The notes under the pieces were generated by a model. It saw only the letters and a program-made list of their open reading frames with translations. It did no database searches and was not told the DNA's origin. This document shows, in pieces, positions 10,852 through 21,100 of a stretch of 64,000 bases of DNA. The stretch covers positions 12,142,118-12,206,117 of the forward strand of contig NC_089324.1 of assembly GCF_036669915.1 (NCBI RefSeq), written 5' to 3'. This DNA is from Pocillopora verrucosa (taxonomy: Eukaryota; Cnidaria; Anthozoa; Scleractinia; Pocilloporidae). Position numbers and translations under genes: made by a program. Position 1 is the first letter of the stretch. The number at the start of each line of letters is the position of its first letter.

Positions 10852-11949
10852 TTACTCACATTCTTGTCTACACACAGGGGTCTGGTGCTTACATAAATAG
10901 ATGCACAAATCCTTGATGGTTCCCATTTTATAGTCGCATCGAGGAACTGCGCACTGCTCGTATGTCATGGGGTCCTCACACACCCTCTTACACTGCTTGA
11001 CATGGACTTCTTCCGCATCTGAGCTCTCTCCTTTTTCGCTTTCACCTTCGGCTTGGCTTTCCTGCTCCTTGTCATGTTTTGCTGCACTACCGCTGTACAG
11101 CTCAAATTCATAACCGCTGGCCACTGGCGTTAAGAGTCGGCTCAAGCTCTCGATCCCCTTTTTTATGACTTCAGCACTTCCGCTATCATCGTCTTCGTCC
11201 TCACTTTCTCCAGAAACTGTAGCAATCTCTGATTTTCTTGAGGCAGTTTCCTCTACGTTGTTCTCACTGCTCTGTACTGCAACTCCGCTAGCCTCATCTC
11301 CTGATGCTGATGCGGGTGTCAACGCCTCAACGCCACTTCCTGCCGACCCCGATTGGTCCAAGTTATCATCTTGTTGCGCACTTCCGGAGCCTGAACCGGA
11401 AACGTCCTCGCTACGCCTTGCAGCGTTCTCATTTTCAATCAGTCCTGAGCCGCTGGTAACCTCATCGTCTGAACTTTCTTGTTCTTTTTTTGTCTCTGTA
11501 CCATCGTCGTCATCATCATCTTCACTTTTCTCCTCATCGTCGTCGTCATCACTTTCATCATCATCGCTCTTATCACCCTCGCCGCTGTCACCGGAATTGG
11601 GACCATCTTCATCATTTCCCGATTCCTCGACCTGTTTGCCTTCATCGCCGGAAGTTTCATCACGCCTAGAGCCGGAAGTCTCCGATTTCCCCTGGCTCTC
11701 ATACACGTGATTTCCGGAGCCAACGAATATGTCTTCCGCAGCTTCTGTTTGCAGAATTCTTTCCCTTTCTTCCTCCGACACCTCATCCTCTAACTCGTCA
11801 CCATTGCTTCTCGTTTCATTGATCTCCCGCGCTCTTCTAAGAAGAGCTCTTCCCAGAAGGTATCTGGAGTTGGAGAATCGCTCAGCCTCTGTGCTGTAAT
11901 GCAAAGAGGCGACGATAGCGCACACAAGGAACGGGAGACTCAAACGCAT
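10852..11949 (-). CDS. Secreted acidic Ser/Gly/Asp/Glu-rich protein with Cys-rich tail
   Basis: I do not recognise the family. The start MRLSLPFLVCAIVASLHYS is a clear signal peptide. The ATG lies two bases after a good acceptor (TTTCTTTACAG), implying a 5' UTR intron; an upstream in-frame ATG at 11979 lies inside that intron. The product is 365 residues. Residues about 50-300 are dominated by Asp, Glu, Ser and Gly, with runs such as SDDDESDDDDDEEKSEDDDD and at least six SGSG/SGSA-type motifs, the pattern used for glycosaminoglycan attachment. The last 46 residues hold eight cysteines (CKRVC...QC...C...LC...LC...VC...C). An acidic extracellular proteoglycan or calcium-binding matrix protein is the best inference; in a coral a skeletal-matrix role is possible but unproven. 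The stop codon lies inside a splice-donor consensus (GTGA|GTAAGG), so a longer spliced form is possible. Confidence 0.75.
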   Translation of the reverse strand: MRLSLPFLVCAIVASLHYSTEAERFSNSRYLLGRALLRRAREINETRSNGDELEDEVSEEERERILQTEAAEDIFVGSGNHVYESQGKSETSGSRRDETSGDEGKQVEESGNDEDGPNSGDSGEGDKSDDDESDDDDDEEKSEDDDDDDGTETKKEQESSDDEVTSGSGLIENENAARRSEDVSGSGSGSAQQDDNLDQSGSAGSGVEALTPASASGDEASGVAVQSSENNVEETASRKSEIATVSGESEDEDDDSGSAEVIKKGIESLSRLLTPVASGYEFELYSGSAAKHDKEQESQAEGESEKGESSDAEEVHVKQCKRVCEDPMTYEQCAVPRCDYKMGTIKDLCIYLCKHQTPVCRQECE

Positions 11950-11995
11950 CCCTGTAAAGAAAAAAATGAAATAAAACATTGGTTATATCATAGGA

Positions 11996-12215
11996 GGCGG
12001 CATGGTCGAGTGGAAAGGGCGCTGGACTTGTAATCTGGTGATCCCAGGTTCAAGTCTGAGCACCCCGAGTTTTACCTATCGGCTTCGTTGTGTAAATAGC
12101 CAACTGGTATGCTTTCTGCCAGTTGGCATTTTCTAGCAGTTTCTGTTTATTTGAAATATTTGTTTCTCTCTTTGGCATATTCTATATAAATAAAGTGCTA
12201 TTATTATTACTATTA
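11996..12215 (+). mobile_element. tRNA-derived SINE, tRNA-Thr(TGT)-like head
   Basis: GGCGGCATGGTCGAGTGG opens the element. The candidate anticodon loop is CTTGTAA, with TGT. The B box GGTTCAAGTC is at 12047-12056. A non-tRNA body follows with a short hairpin (GCCAACTGG...CCAGTTGGC) and an (ATT)n-like tail. It lies just upstream of the acidic-protein coding exon, in its presumed 5' intron. Confidence 0.8.
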
Positions 12216-12682
12216 AAGATTTTCACCTTGAATGTCCTTGTTTATCAATTCTCGTTCCCCTTGGATCGCTAATTTTTTAAACCTGGACGTGTTAGTCAGA
12301 GAACATCTGAATATAGCGCATGATTGGATAGCATTTCTACATTGAAACAACGTTTGAATGAAATAAACGGAAACAGAGTGGGATTTGGAAAAAATTAAAT
12401 CTGCTGGTTTAAGATTAAAGGGACAACGGTAGATATCAAATGATATATGCCAGAGATGAATCATTGATACAACGATTTAATAGAAGCAAAAGCCTTTATC
12501 TCGTCTTTTCTGTGTCGGTTTTAAAGTGAAATAAATAGTCAGCACACTGAAATTGTATAGAGATAAAAAGTCTCCTTTTCCTCGTTGAGGACCGTCTACA
12601 TATTATGCACATTTAAAAACTTAAAAAAATATGATCACTCTCTTGATTTCAACTGTTTCTATCCAGCTGACTGAAGTTTATT

Positions 12683-12965
12683 GAGGTTTCCCGTAAAGCT
12701 TTGTGGAATCGGGAAGGAGTTAGGTAATAAATCCACGAGAATTAAATGTTTTGTTAACGGTGAAGAACACAGCTTTCTGAAATAAGCGGGAAACGGGCTG
12801 AGTTCCCGAGAGAATAGAAGTGTGTTCCCTTGATGAATTTAAGGGTTTCCGCGACGTGGAATCGAAATGGAGTTAGAAATGCATCCAAGAGAATCAAATG
12901 TTTTGTTGTAGGTTAAGCACAAACAGCTTTCTCAAATAAGCGGGAAACGGAATGAGTTCTCTTAT
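12683..12965. repeat. Diverged tandem duplication, about 153-bp offset
   Basis: GTGGAATCGGGAAGGAGTTAG..AATAAATCCACGAGAATTAAATG at 12703 is echoed at 12856, and AATAAGCGGGAAACGG at 12781 is echoed at 12935. No ORF is shared by the copies. Confidence 0.85.
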
Positions 12966-15306
12966 CCTAAGTTATTTCGGGTACGTAAGTTTTAATATGG
13001 ATATGTTTGTTGACATGGATGACACGCCCCAACAACCTCGTTCGTTCGACCAATTCGTTACTACTTTGGAAATGATCTTTGCTCTTCACAGATACTGAGT
13101 TTGGCTTAAAAAATCAGTTTAAATACTGTAACTTTGCCATTTTCGCGAGAGGTTAGAAAGTTGGATGGTGGCAGTTCAAATTTGTTATAATATTGCGCAG
13201 TTTTTTTTCCAAATACGTATCCATGTTTGCAAGTTAAATTTACGCTCAGATAATGAAAGCCTTCATACTATTCTAGGTAAAACATTTTTGCCACCAAAGT
13301 AACAAAACTAACTGAAATATTCCTGGCTTATATTGGAATATAGAGTGTGACAGTTTGGACCCCCATTTAGCACCTAAGAAGTAGAAGTCTACAAGCTTCT
13401 CGGATAAATTAAAAAACTCGCCGAGACAGCCTGACGTTTTCGTGAAGTATGAAAGGTGAAAACACAAATTCATGATATTAAAAAATCTTTCATTTGAAAA
13501 ACTTGGCTTAAGTTTTTGTTTTCACTCGAGTCGCTGGCCTTGATTATGCCACGGTCCTGCCTGAATCATTTATCTTGATAATGTTTTGATCCGCCAATTT
13601 GGTAAACAATCCTGCCACCAGCGTATGAAGACCTTAAACATCTTCACTGCTAACATAAAGAAGTTCGGGTTAAAATCTGAGTTAAAAAAAATAAAATTCA
13701 CCATATTTTCACCAAATATGGATTAACTAAGGGAAATCAATTCAAAGTACATTTAAGGATAAGTGTTTTTAAACTGGCGGAAAAATCTTCTCGCGGTCAT
13801 GAGATACTTGTTATCCATTCCGTACAGATACAAACCTATGTAATTTCTGCAGAATATAACAAATTTTACCTACCTTTTAATTGTTTTGTCGGCAGAAAAA
13901 ACTGCGACTATTTCACGAGAAAAAAAAATCCTCAAGAAACTTGAATTTTCCGCAGAAAAGGCTTTAGACTCTTATTGAATTCTGTGACCTCAGCGGTGTG
14001 TAGCGAAACTGCTGGTAATATTTTATTTACGGGCCAAATCTGTGATGTAATTGTCCACTGAACGTAACTTACACAACGGGTGCTGTTGGAAATGCGACGA
14101 AATTGCCTGCGTAATTTCACAGACATGTTTATTCTCGGGGATTTGCTATTTCTCGGGCGGTGTTTATGCGAAGAGAATCTCTTCGTTTTTGACGACGTAA
14201 ATGGTACTTTGCGGTTGTGCGTTGAATGATCGGCCAAGAATATATTTGTTTTGCGGAAGCTGACGGTTGAGATTATGGTGTATCACAGTGTATTGCAGAA
14301 ATAGTCTATCTCTAAAAAGGTTAATATAATTCTTGGTGATTTATCAAAAAGAAAGCCTTGAAAATGGCATTGAGGAACGGTGAAAATTTAAAGAATCTAG
14401 ACTATTGAATCCGAGACAATATATATACGACATTGCAGTTTATTTATTAAGAACATTTTACTGTGGAATATAAATGTTTACTCTTCAATTATCCTGGGTC
14501 AATTTATAATCAAGCAATCTTTACATCTTTTTTTTTTCTATTTTAGGTCGCAGAACAAAAATTAATTTGGGACCAAAAGATTACCGACTCTGCAAATTTC
14601 TTTGAAAAAATTCTAACCATCGAAAACCAAACTTAACAGCGTCGGAAAACACTCGATAGTCGAACTGTGTAACTTTTGGACGCATCCCTTTTCCCTTATC
14701 ATTGCACTGAAGAGGCCTTGTGTTAAAGTTGCGCAAGGAGTGATGGGACGACGTGCGTCTCTTCCCATCATACGCAGCGAACTTTGCTTTATCAGTTTTC
14801 AGTATTGTGTGGGAATCACCTCATCCAGCGTTTTGTCTCCATCATAACTGGAACAAGCATTAAGCGACTGAGAGAAAGTTATAGGATGCCAGAGTCATTT
14901 GGATAGTTTATTAACTAGTTTAAATTGCACGATAGTCGCTGCAATAAAATTAATCACAACTACATGTTTTCAGAACCAGGCGCAGAGACCGGCTGCAGTT
15001 GTTTGACATTCAATATAACCCAGTTTTTGAGCACATGAACGCTAAATCTGAGTGACACGTGAGATTCAAATATTGCACTGAATACAGCCAGTGTGGAGGA
15101 AATAAATTCGAATTCATTCAGGCAGCAGGTTTTGGATGATTTCTTTAAATTTATAACCTACGGCATAAATTCTAATTTTCTGCAACTTTTGAGTTATAAG
15201 TTGCACATTTAAATTAGGACAAACTGACCTAGGCTGGTGAATGACATTTTTATTATTATTATTTTTTTAACTTAACGAAATTATTTCCGAAAGAAACTGG
15301 ATGATT
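12966..15306. other. Intergenic stretch, possible 5' exon only
   Basis: No recognisable protein domain. On the minus strand, 14073-14237 is open and ends at a good donor (CGTTGT|GTAAGT). It could be an upstream non-coding exon of the acidic-protein gene, but nothing ties the two together apart from strand and order. Confidence 0.3.
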
Positions 15307-16425
15307 TAGGGCTGTAATTACGGCAGGATCTTCCTTTAGCAGAACAATTTTTGAGCGAGTAAATGGTAGTTAAAATAGAGGTTATGCAAATGTACGAAGA
15401 TTTGCCTCCGTTCATTAAGGAAATGGGGATGAAAGTTATTGTACGTAAGTGAATTCATTTTTTTTATTTTGAAGTTGTGAAAGTTTGCTCGTTTGTTTTC
15501 TGCAGTGGCGTGTGTAAATCTGGTCTTTCCTCCTCAAAAACTAAATTCGAATGAGACGCTTTAACGGGACACAAGGGTATTTAAGCAGCTTTTTCTCATT
15601 CAATTCCTTCATTTTCTGCTGTACAATTTATAGTACAATTGTATAAATTGAACGGACTTGGGAATACTCACCGAAAGCGTATATTTGTTGTAGAACTGAA
15701 AACTTCGCTACGACCACCAGAATTCAGAAGTAGGGCTGTAATTGCAGCAAGATCTTCCATAAACTGAACAATTTTTGAGCTAGTAAATGGTAGTTGAAAT
15801 AGAGGTGATGCAGATTGAAGAGAGAAGCTTCACCGAAACATTTTTATTTGCGTAACGATAAAGGTGATTTAGAAGGCTTCCATCAAACTTTGGAACATTA
15901 TTTTTATAAGTATCTGTCACAATCTGACACCTGTCAATAAGAGAGGGCGTAAGAGAGATTAACACTAGTATACTTTTGAAAAAAACAGCGAACTAGTTTG
16001 GTAAGGACTGTCACGACAATGATTTCTTCAAAAGCTGTCAACGATCTTACGGAAAGTATTATTCACTCTCATCGACGATTAATTAATGTATGAAGATTTA
16101 CCTCTGTTTAGTAAGTGAATGGCAAGGAAAGGAATTGTAAGTAAATTCATTTTTTTTATTTTGAAGTTGTGAGAGTTCGCTCGTTTGTTTACTGCAATGG
16201 CGTGTGTAAATCCGGTCTTTCCTCCACAAAAACTAAATTCGAATAAGACGCTTTAACGAGACACAAGGGGATTTAATGTAGCTTTTTCTCATTCAATTCC
16301 TTCAGTTTCTGTTGTGCAATTTACGGTACAAATATCCAAACTGAACGGACTTGGGAAGACTCACCGAAAGCGTACATTTGTTGTAGAACTGAAAACTTAC
16401 TTCGCTCGCCCTTTCGCTACGAACA
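15307..16425. repeat. Diverged direct duplication of about 410 bp with insertion in second copy
   Basis: Copy 1 is about 15307-15720. Copy 2 is split: 15731-15812 matches the copy-1 start (TAGGGCTGTAATT..GCA), and 16086-16425 matches the rest (ACGAAGATTTGCCTC, TTTTTTTATTTTGAAGTTGTGA, GCGTGTGTAAATC.GGTCTTTCCTCC, GGACTTGGGAA.ACTCACCGAAAGCGTA). About 272 bp separates the two parts of copy 2. In copy 1 a 20-codon ORF (15390-15452) ends near a GTAAGT; in copy 2 the frame is broken by TGA. Confidence 0.85.
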
Positions 16426-17271
16426 AATTGTTTGAGAGAATCCAGATATTAAATGAATGAAAGTTCCATCGATTAATTCAACTTTAATAAAATACCTCAC
16501 GTTTTAACTTTCCAGGTACTTTTTGTGAAGGATTAGAATTAATTACAGACGGGTTTTAGGCAGCTTGTCAACCAATTTAATGACTCTTTTGCGTACACAA
16601 ATTCATTTCATAGCCAATATTTTTCTGTCAACCAAAGTGATTTGAGAGAGAGAAAACAGAGGATTAATAAGTTATTTATCGGCTTGAGGTGGTGACCGAT
16701 GTCTTTGCTTAAAAATACTGCCCAGCCGGAAAAACGAGATATAGTTATGAAAAATGGCAGCGAAGGTAAGGGATGTACTCGACGACTCACAAAAGCGTTA
16801 TCGTTGCCCGTGGGCAGAGATCGGAAAATGCGGACCGCGCAAAGAACCAATCAGATTGCAGGATTCGTTACCAAGCCCTCTGAGAAAAAATAATTTTTGT
16901 TATTTGATTTTGTTTTGAATTACTCTTGTTGTGCTTTATCTTTGTTTTTTTTCTCTCCTAGAATTGTAGGTCTTGGTTTGCTCAACTCGTAAACTTCCAG
17001 GATCCCAAAAGAAGTTCCTTGGACAGTCATCAAAGACACTTGCTGAAAATCTTGTCTCAGATCAAAGTTTATCGTAGATTATAGATAGTAGTTTTCTTTA
17101 CTCTCGTCACTTCATTGCGTGGCAATGTATTGACATCGCGGGGAGAAATCACCAATTGGTTACAACTGAGAGAAAAACAAGTAACAACAAACAAAATCCA
17201 ACTTTCAAAATTTCAATTTGACCTGGAAACAGTGGGCAAAAGGAGCCACTTTGTCCACTGCTAAATTCCTC

Positions 17272-17320
<49 letters not shown>

Positions 17321-17588
17321 AGAAATTTTCAACTAAGGGTCGAAAGTAATTCGGGATTGCATTGCTTCGTTCTGTGATTAGTCCAGAAAACTCGTGCCAC
17401 TCTCTCAAGCAATCAGATACAAAACTAATCGCGACTTGGTCGCCCGCGCTTTCCCGCGCTTTAGGCGGTGTACTTGTTTTTATTGTGAGTTCTCATTGGC
17501 TCTTAAAGATATTCTCCTTTATTCTGATTGGCCGTTGTGATTCTCTCGGTTTGGAATTACGACGCTTGTCAAAAATGCTCTATTACTA

Positions 17589-17634
<46 letters not shown>

Positions 17635-17749
17635 CAGTAGTAGTAGTGGTGGTATAGGGTTAAGCAGTTAGCAATAATTTTTCATAAACGCAGTAAACAG
17701 GTTCCAAGGCAGAACGTGTATTGTTAATCTCTCCTATCATTTAATGCTC
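16426..17749. other. Intergenic stretch with two (TTA)n microsatellites
   Basis: (TTA)n runs lie at about 17272-17318 and 17591-17634, flanking about 270 bp that holds CCCGCGCTTTCCCGCGC and two CCAAT-type ATTGG motifs. The flanked segment may be a dispersed element with TTA ends. No gene was recognised; ORFs across the microsatellites encode only Asn or Tyr runs. Confidence 0.6.
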
Positions 17750-18100
17750 TTAACATTGCAAACAACTGCACTCTTCATGTTGTTCCATTGAATGATTATA
17801 TCGGTAAGGACTTTCAGACTGGTTGTCCTTGCAGAGTAGTGGAACTTTTACAGCGCTTTTCTTTACAGGTTTGCAACATTTACAGCTTTTGCCGGAAAAT
17901 GAATGCTCCGTGAAACAGGTTCCTGCACATTGGTTCAGAAGAACTGTCCTAGTTTGGCAGCCTTCGACTCTTACGTCTACGTTGAACGACCACGGTTTGC
18001 ACACCTCTTTGTGCGTCCCATAATACTTTGCAGCCCACACGTGACTCGTGACCAGGACTAATAGGATGAAAGCTTGAGGGAGAAGTGTCTTCGAGGTCAT
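17750..18100 (-). CDS. Secreted cystine-knot (CTCK-like) protein 1
   Basis: 116 residues in one coding exon. The signal peptide is TLLPQAFILLVLVTSHVWA. The mature chain has the order C-C-CxGxC-CxCC-C-CxCxxC: VC, GC, CAGTC, CKCC, LC, CSCLQC. That order matches C-terminal cystine-knot proteins such as bursicon, glycoprotein-hormone subunits and the tail of von Willebrand factor. Members are extracellular ligands or dimerising modules; whether this one is a hormone, BMP antagonist or mucin-like piece cannot be read from sequence. An acceptor-like GACCAACAG just before the ATG (about 18106) suggests a 5' UTR intron. An NHS glycosylation site is present near the C-terminus. It is a relative of the genes at 25463 and 30612. 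Confidence 0.82.
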   Translation of the reverse strand: MTSKTLLPQAFILLVLVTSHVWAAKYYGTHKEVCKPWSFNVDVRVEGCQTRTVLLNQCAGTCFTEHSFSGKSCKCCKPVKKSAVKVPLLCKDNQSESPYRYNHSMEQHEECSCLQC

Positions 18101-21100
18101 GTTTCTGTTGGTCTACAAGAAACAAATATGAAGTTATGGTCGACTCACACGTAGAACAGGTCACAGAGAATGGAATTTGATTTAAATAATGGAACTAAGT
18201 CGTCTTCTGGTTTTCAAGACGAAAGGGAATTTTGGCTGTAGTTTTTTGAGGAGGAAGTTGTCCAAGACTGTTTGAAAAAGGCTTAAATTTTTTATTGTTC
18301 CGGGAACGTAGTGCAAATTTTTTTGTTGTGAAAATGCTTAACAGCAACATTTTATAAAATCACTTTTCTTGCAAAAAGAAAAATTTTGTACCTGTTGTTG
18401 AGATGAGACCGAAAATATCAGGGACTCTAAAATCGTATACACATATTTCGGAAAAAAATTCCCTCCCACGGAAAGAAATAACAAATGTTTTTTCGCGAAG
18501 CTTTCAGTATATCTGCGAATTTTACGTGCGTCATTGTCATTGTAAAGATGAACAAAATTTATGGAACGTTTTGAAAAGCATATGGTAATGTGATGAACTG
18601 AGGGAAAATCAATCTGAGGTATTTCCTTATCTTTAAAAGGTTTTTCAAAACTCTAAATGACCAACGGCAAACGTATTCTCGATGATTAGTTCCTCTACAA
18701 TGTTTTTGAAGTTTTTGCTTCAATACTGGGTGAGCAGGCAGTATTTGCTATTTCTTTAACCACAATGACAGGCCAAAGATCGACAATAACTTTTAAGAGA
18801 AACAGAAAGACAGAGTCGACGAAAGAAAAAAATACATTTTCTGAAAACATAAATCTAAAGTGTTGCAACAACCATCTATTACAATGTAGTAAATAAACGA
18901 AAAACGAAAATGAGTGGGTTTCAGTTTGGGAGTTTGCCTCTTTTTGTCCATGATGTACGAGTTCAATTTCATCTCGACGCGAAAACTGAGGTTACAGAGT
19001 GATTTTTAATCCCTGTGGTTAGTTGAAGAGGAGGATTATGTTCACCGATAAGTACTTAAAGGGTCTTAAAAGGATAAGCCATATATTGATTATGTCATCT
19101 TGATAATGAAAGATAAAATTAAACCTAGATTATGCCATTCCTGTTCATTGACTTTCACACCGATGTTCTGTTTGAAAGCTAATAATTCTTATCTCTTTTT
19201 TCACTCTTTCCTTCCCGTGCTGGATACGAACGGTTTTAAAAAGGTATAGGGGAGTTTATTGATTTTTCAGTGGTTTGATAAGAAATTTACTTTTAACAAA
19301 TATACATTCTCAAAAAAATATAAACTTAGAAAACGACAAACTTTTCTTTTCTCATAAAATTTCAGAATATTTTTGTTAAGTCCAACCTATAACAGTTTTT
19401 CCCTATTTGAGAAAACTGTGTCTCTTTGTCAAACTATGATAGTGATCTCAGCATTTATTCATGTCATCAGTTTCTAATGGAAAACCAAAATTTAATCCAC
19501 GGCCGTCCTTAAAACTTTGTGGCAAAAACATTGTCTAAACGTTTCTTCAGTGATGAAACAATCAGTTTTGCGGAAAACATTTTCTCTGTCTAAGGAATAT
19601 ACACGAAGAAAATTCAGCAAGGCCAACCAGTGATACAGTTTCTTCGCCCTTAAAAATGGCTTTTTACTATGTTTAGTCGTTAGTTACTTATCTATCTTTC
19701 CCTCTGGCTACATCGTAAGAAATTTTGTCTAAATAATGGAAATCTAATTTATATTCCATTGCTCTTGGCATATGGTTTTTTTTCCTGTGCACAATGATTG
19801 CCACCTCTACAAATTGGCCGGATTCGATGCGACTGGGCATATTCATAGCTATCATTTGAAGGAGAATTATTTTTGCTGTCAAAAGATATATTGTACCTGT
19901 TTTTTTTTTTTAGAAGACGGTTGGAGTAGCTTTTGACGAATACCAACAACGGCTTAATTTAGAGAAGGCTTGGAAACATCTTCAGTGTAAAATGGTCAGG
20001 CACACGAAGGCAGCCACAGTGTAATACCAATGGAAACTCGAAACAACAACTTATAATTGGGCTTTTCATTTGCCTCGCATTTAATCCCAGCGGCACATTA
20101 CTTTCCCGGAACAAAAAACCTTAATGTGCTGACCGAATGAGGAAGCTTTTAATTGAAATAGATCTTATCTCGTTAATTTATTTCACATCTTGTGCAACAA
20201 ACGTCACTGTGATTGCGATTCGCTTCCGGCATGTTGAGAAATTAGGCTCTCTTGGTAATGATACGATAAAGAAAAAAATCCATGCCACATTACGCTTTCT
20301 TTTTCAGTCTTTGTTCAGTTAAACCGAGCAAACTAACACTTTCCTCCAAGGTAGGTGTATAAACCCCAACATTTAGTCATTCTCTGAAGCAGTTTCACTC
20401 AACCGACAGCGCTTCAGACTTTGTCAATTGTAGTTTTAATTACTTGTCTTATTTTTCAAGCAAGTCAGACATAAAAGAAAGCTGAAAGGAACTACATCAC
20501 AATGAACATGTCAAGTATTATTTTTCGATTCCCTACGGAAAGTAACATAGACGGCGTTTGAATTTTGTTTTTAAAATATAACTTATTTTCTGTATCTATT
20601 GATGCAATGAGTTTCAATTCAGAAAAAAGAAACTCACACGGACATATGATTTAAACTGATTTTTTTTACCACGTAACAATAGTAGAAAACTTCTAGATAA
20701 TAAAAGTAGTCTACATGGGAGAATTTTCTACCTTGGTGAATGTTTATCTTTCATGTCATTTTGCTTGTCGGTAAATCTTGAATGATGTTTCTGTGTAAGA
20801 TATTTTTGAAAAAGAACATCTCCCGTTTTGGCATACGAAGGAAAAGATCATATTTCTGATACTTGATCTTTCAGTTGTTGACATACTTTTAAATCCTGAT
20901 ACAGTTTTCGAAAGGAGAAAAAACTATCATTTGTTGCAAAATTTTTGTTTATTGTTTATCTTGTTTTAAAAGTTTAAAATCATTTTAAACAGAAACTTTC
21001 AAATTGATCAAAATTTAAACCTTATTCAAACTTAATTCAACGATTTCGTAGCAAATAGGTAGTTCTGTGTTTGTGTTTGTTTGTTTGTCTGGATATTCTA

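Noticed and set aside
11165..11793. Ser-rich and hydrophobic plus-strand ORFs across the acidic gene
   Set aside because: They are other-frame readings of the Asp/Glu/Ser codon runs of the minus-strand gene; no signals of their own.
17205..17640. ORFs with Asn or Tyr runs
   Set aside because: They simply translate the (TTA)n microsatellites.
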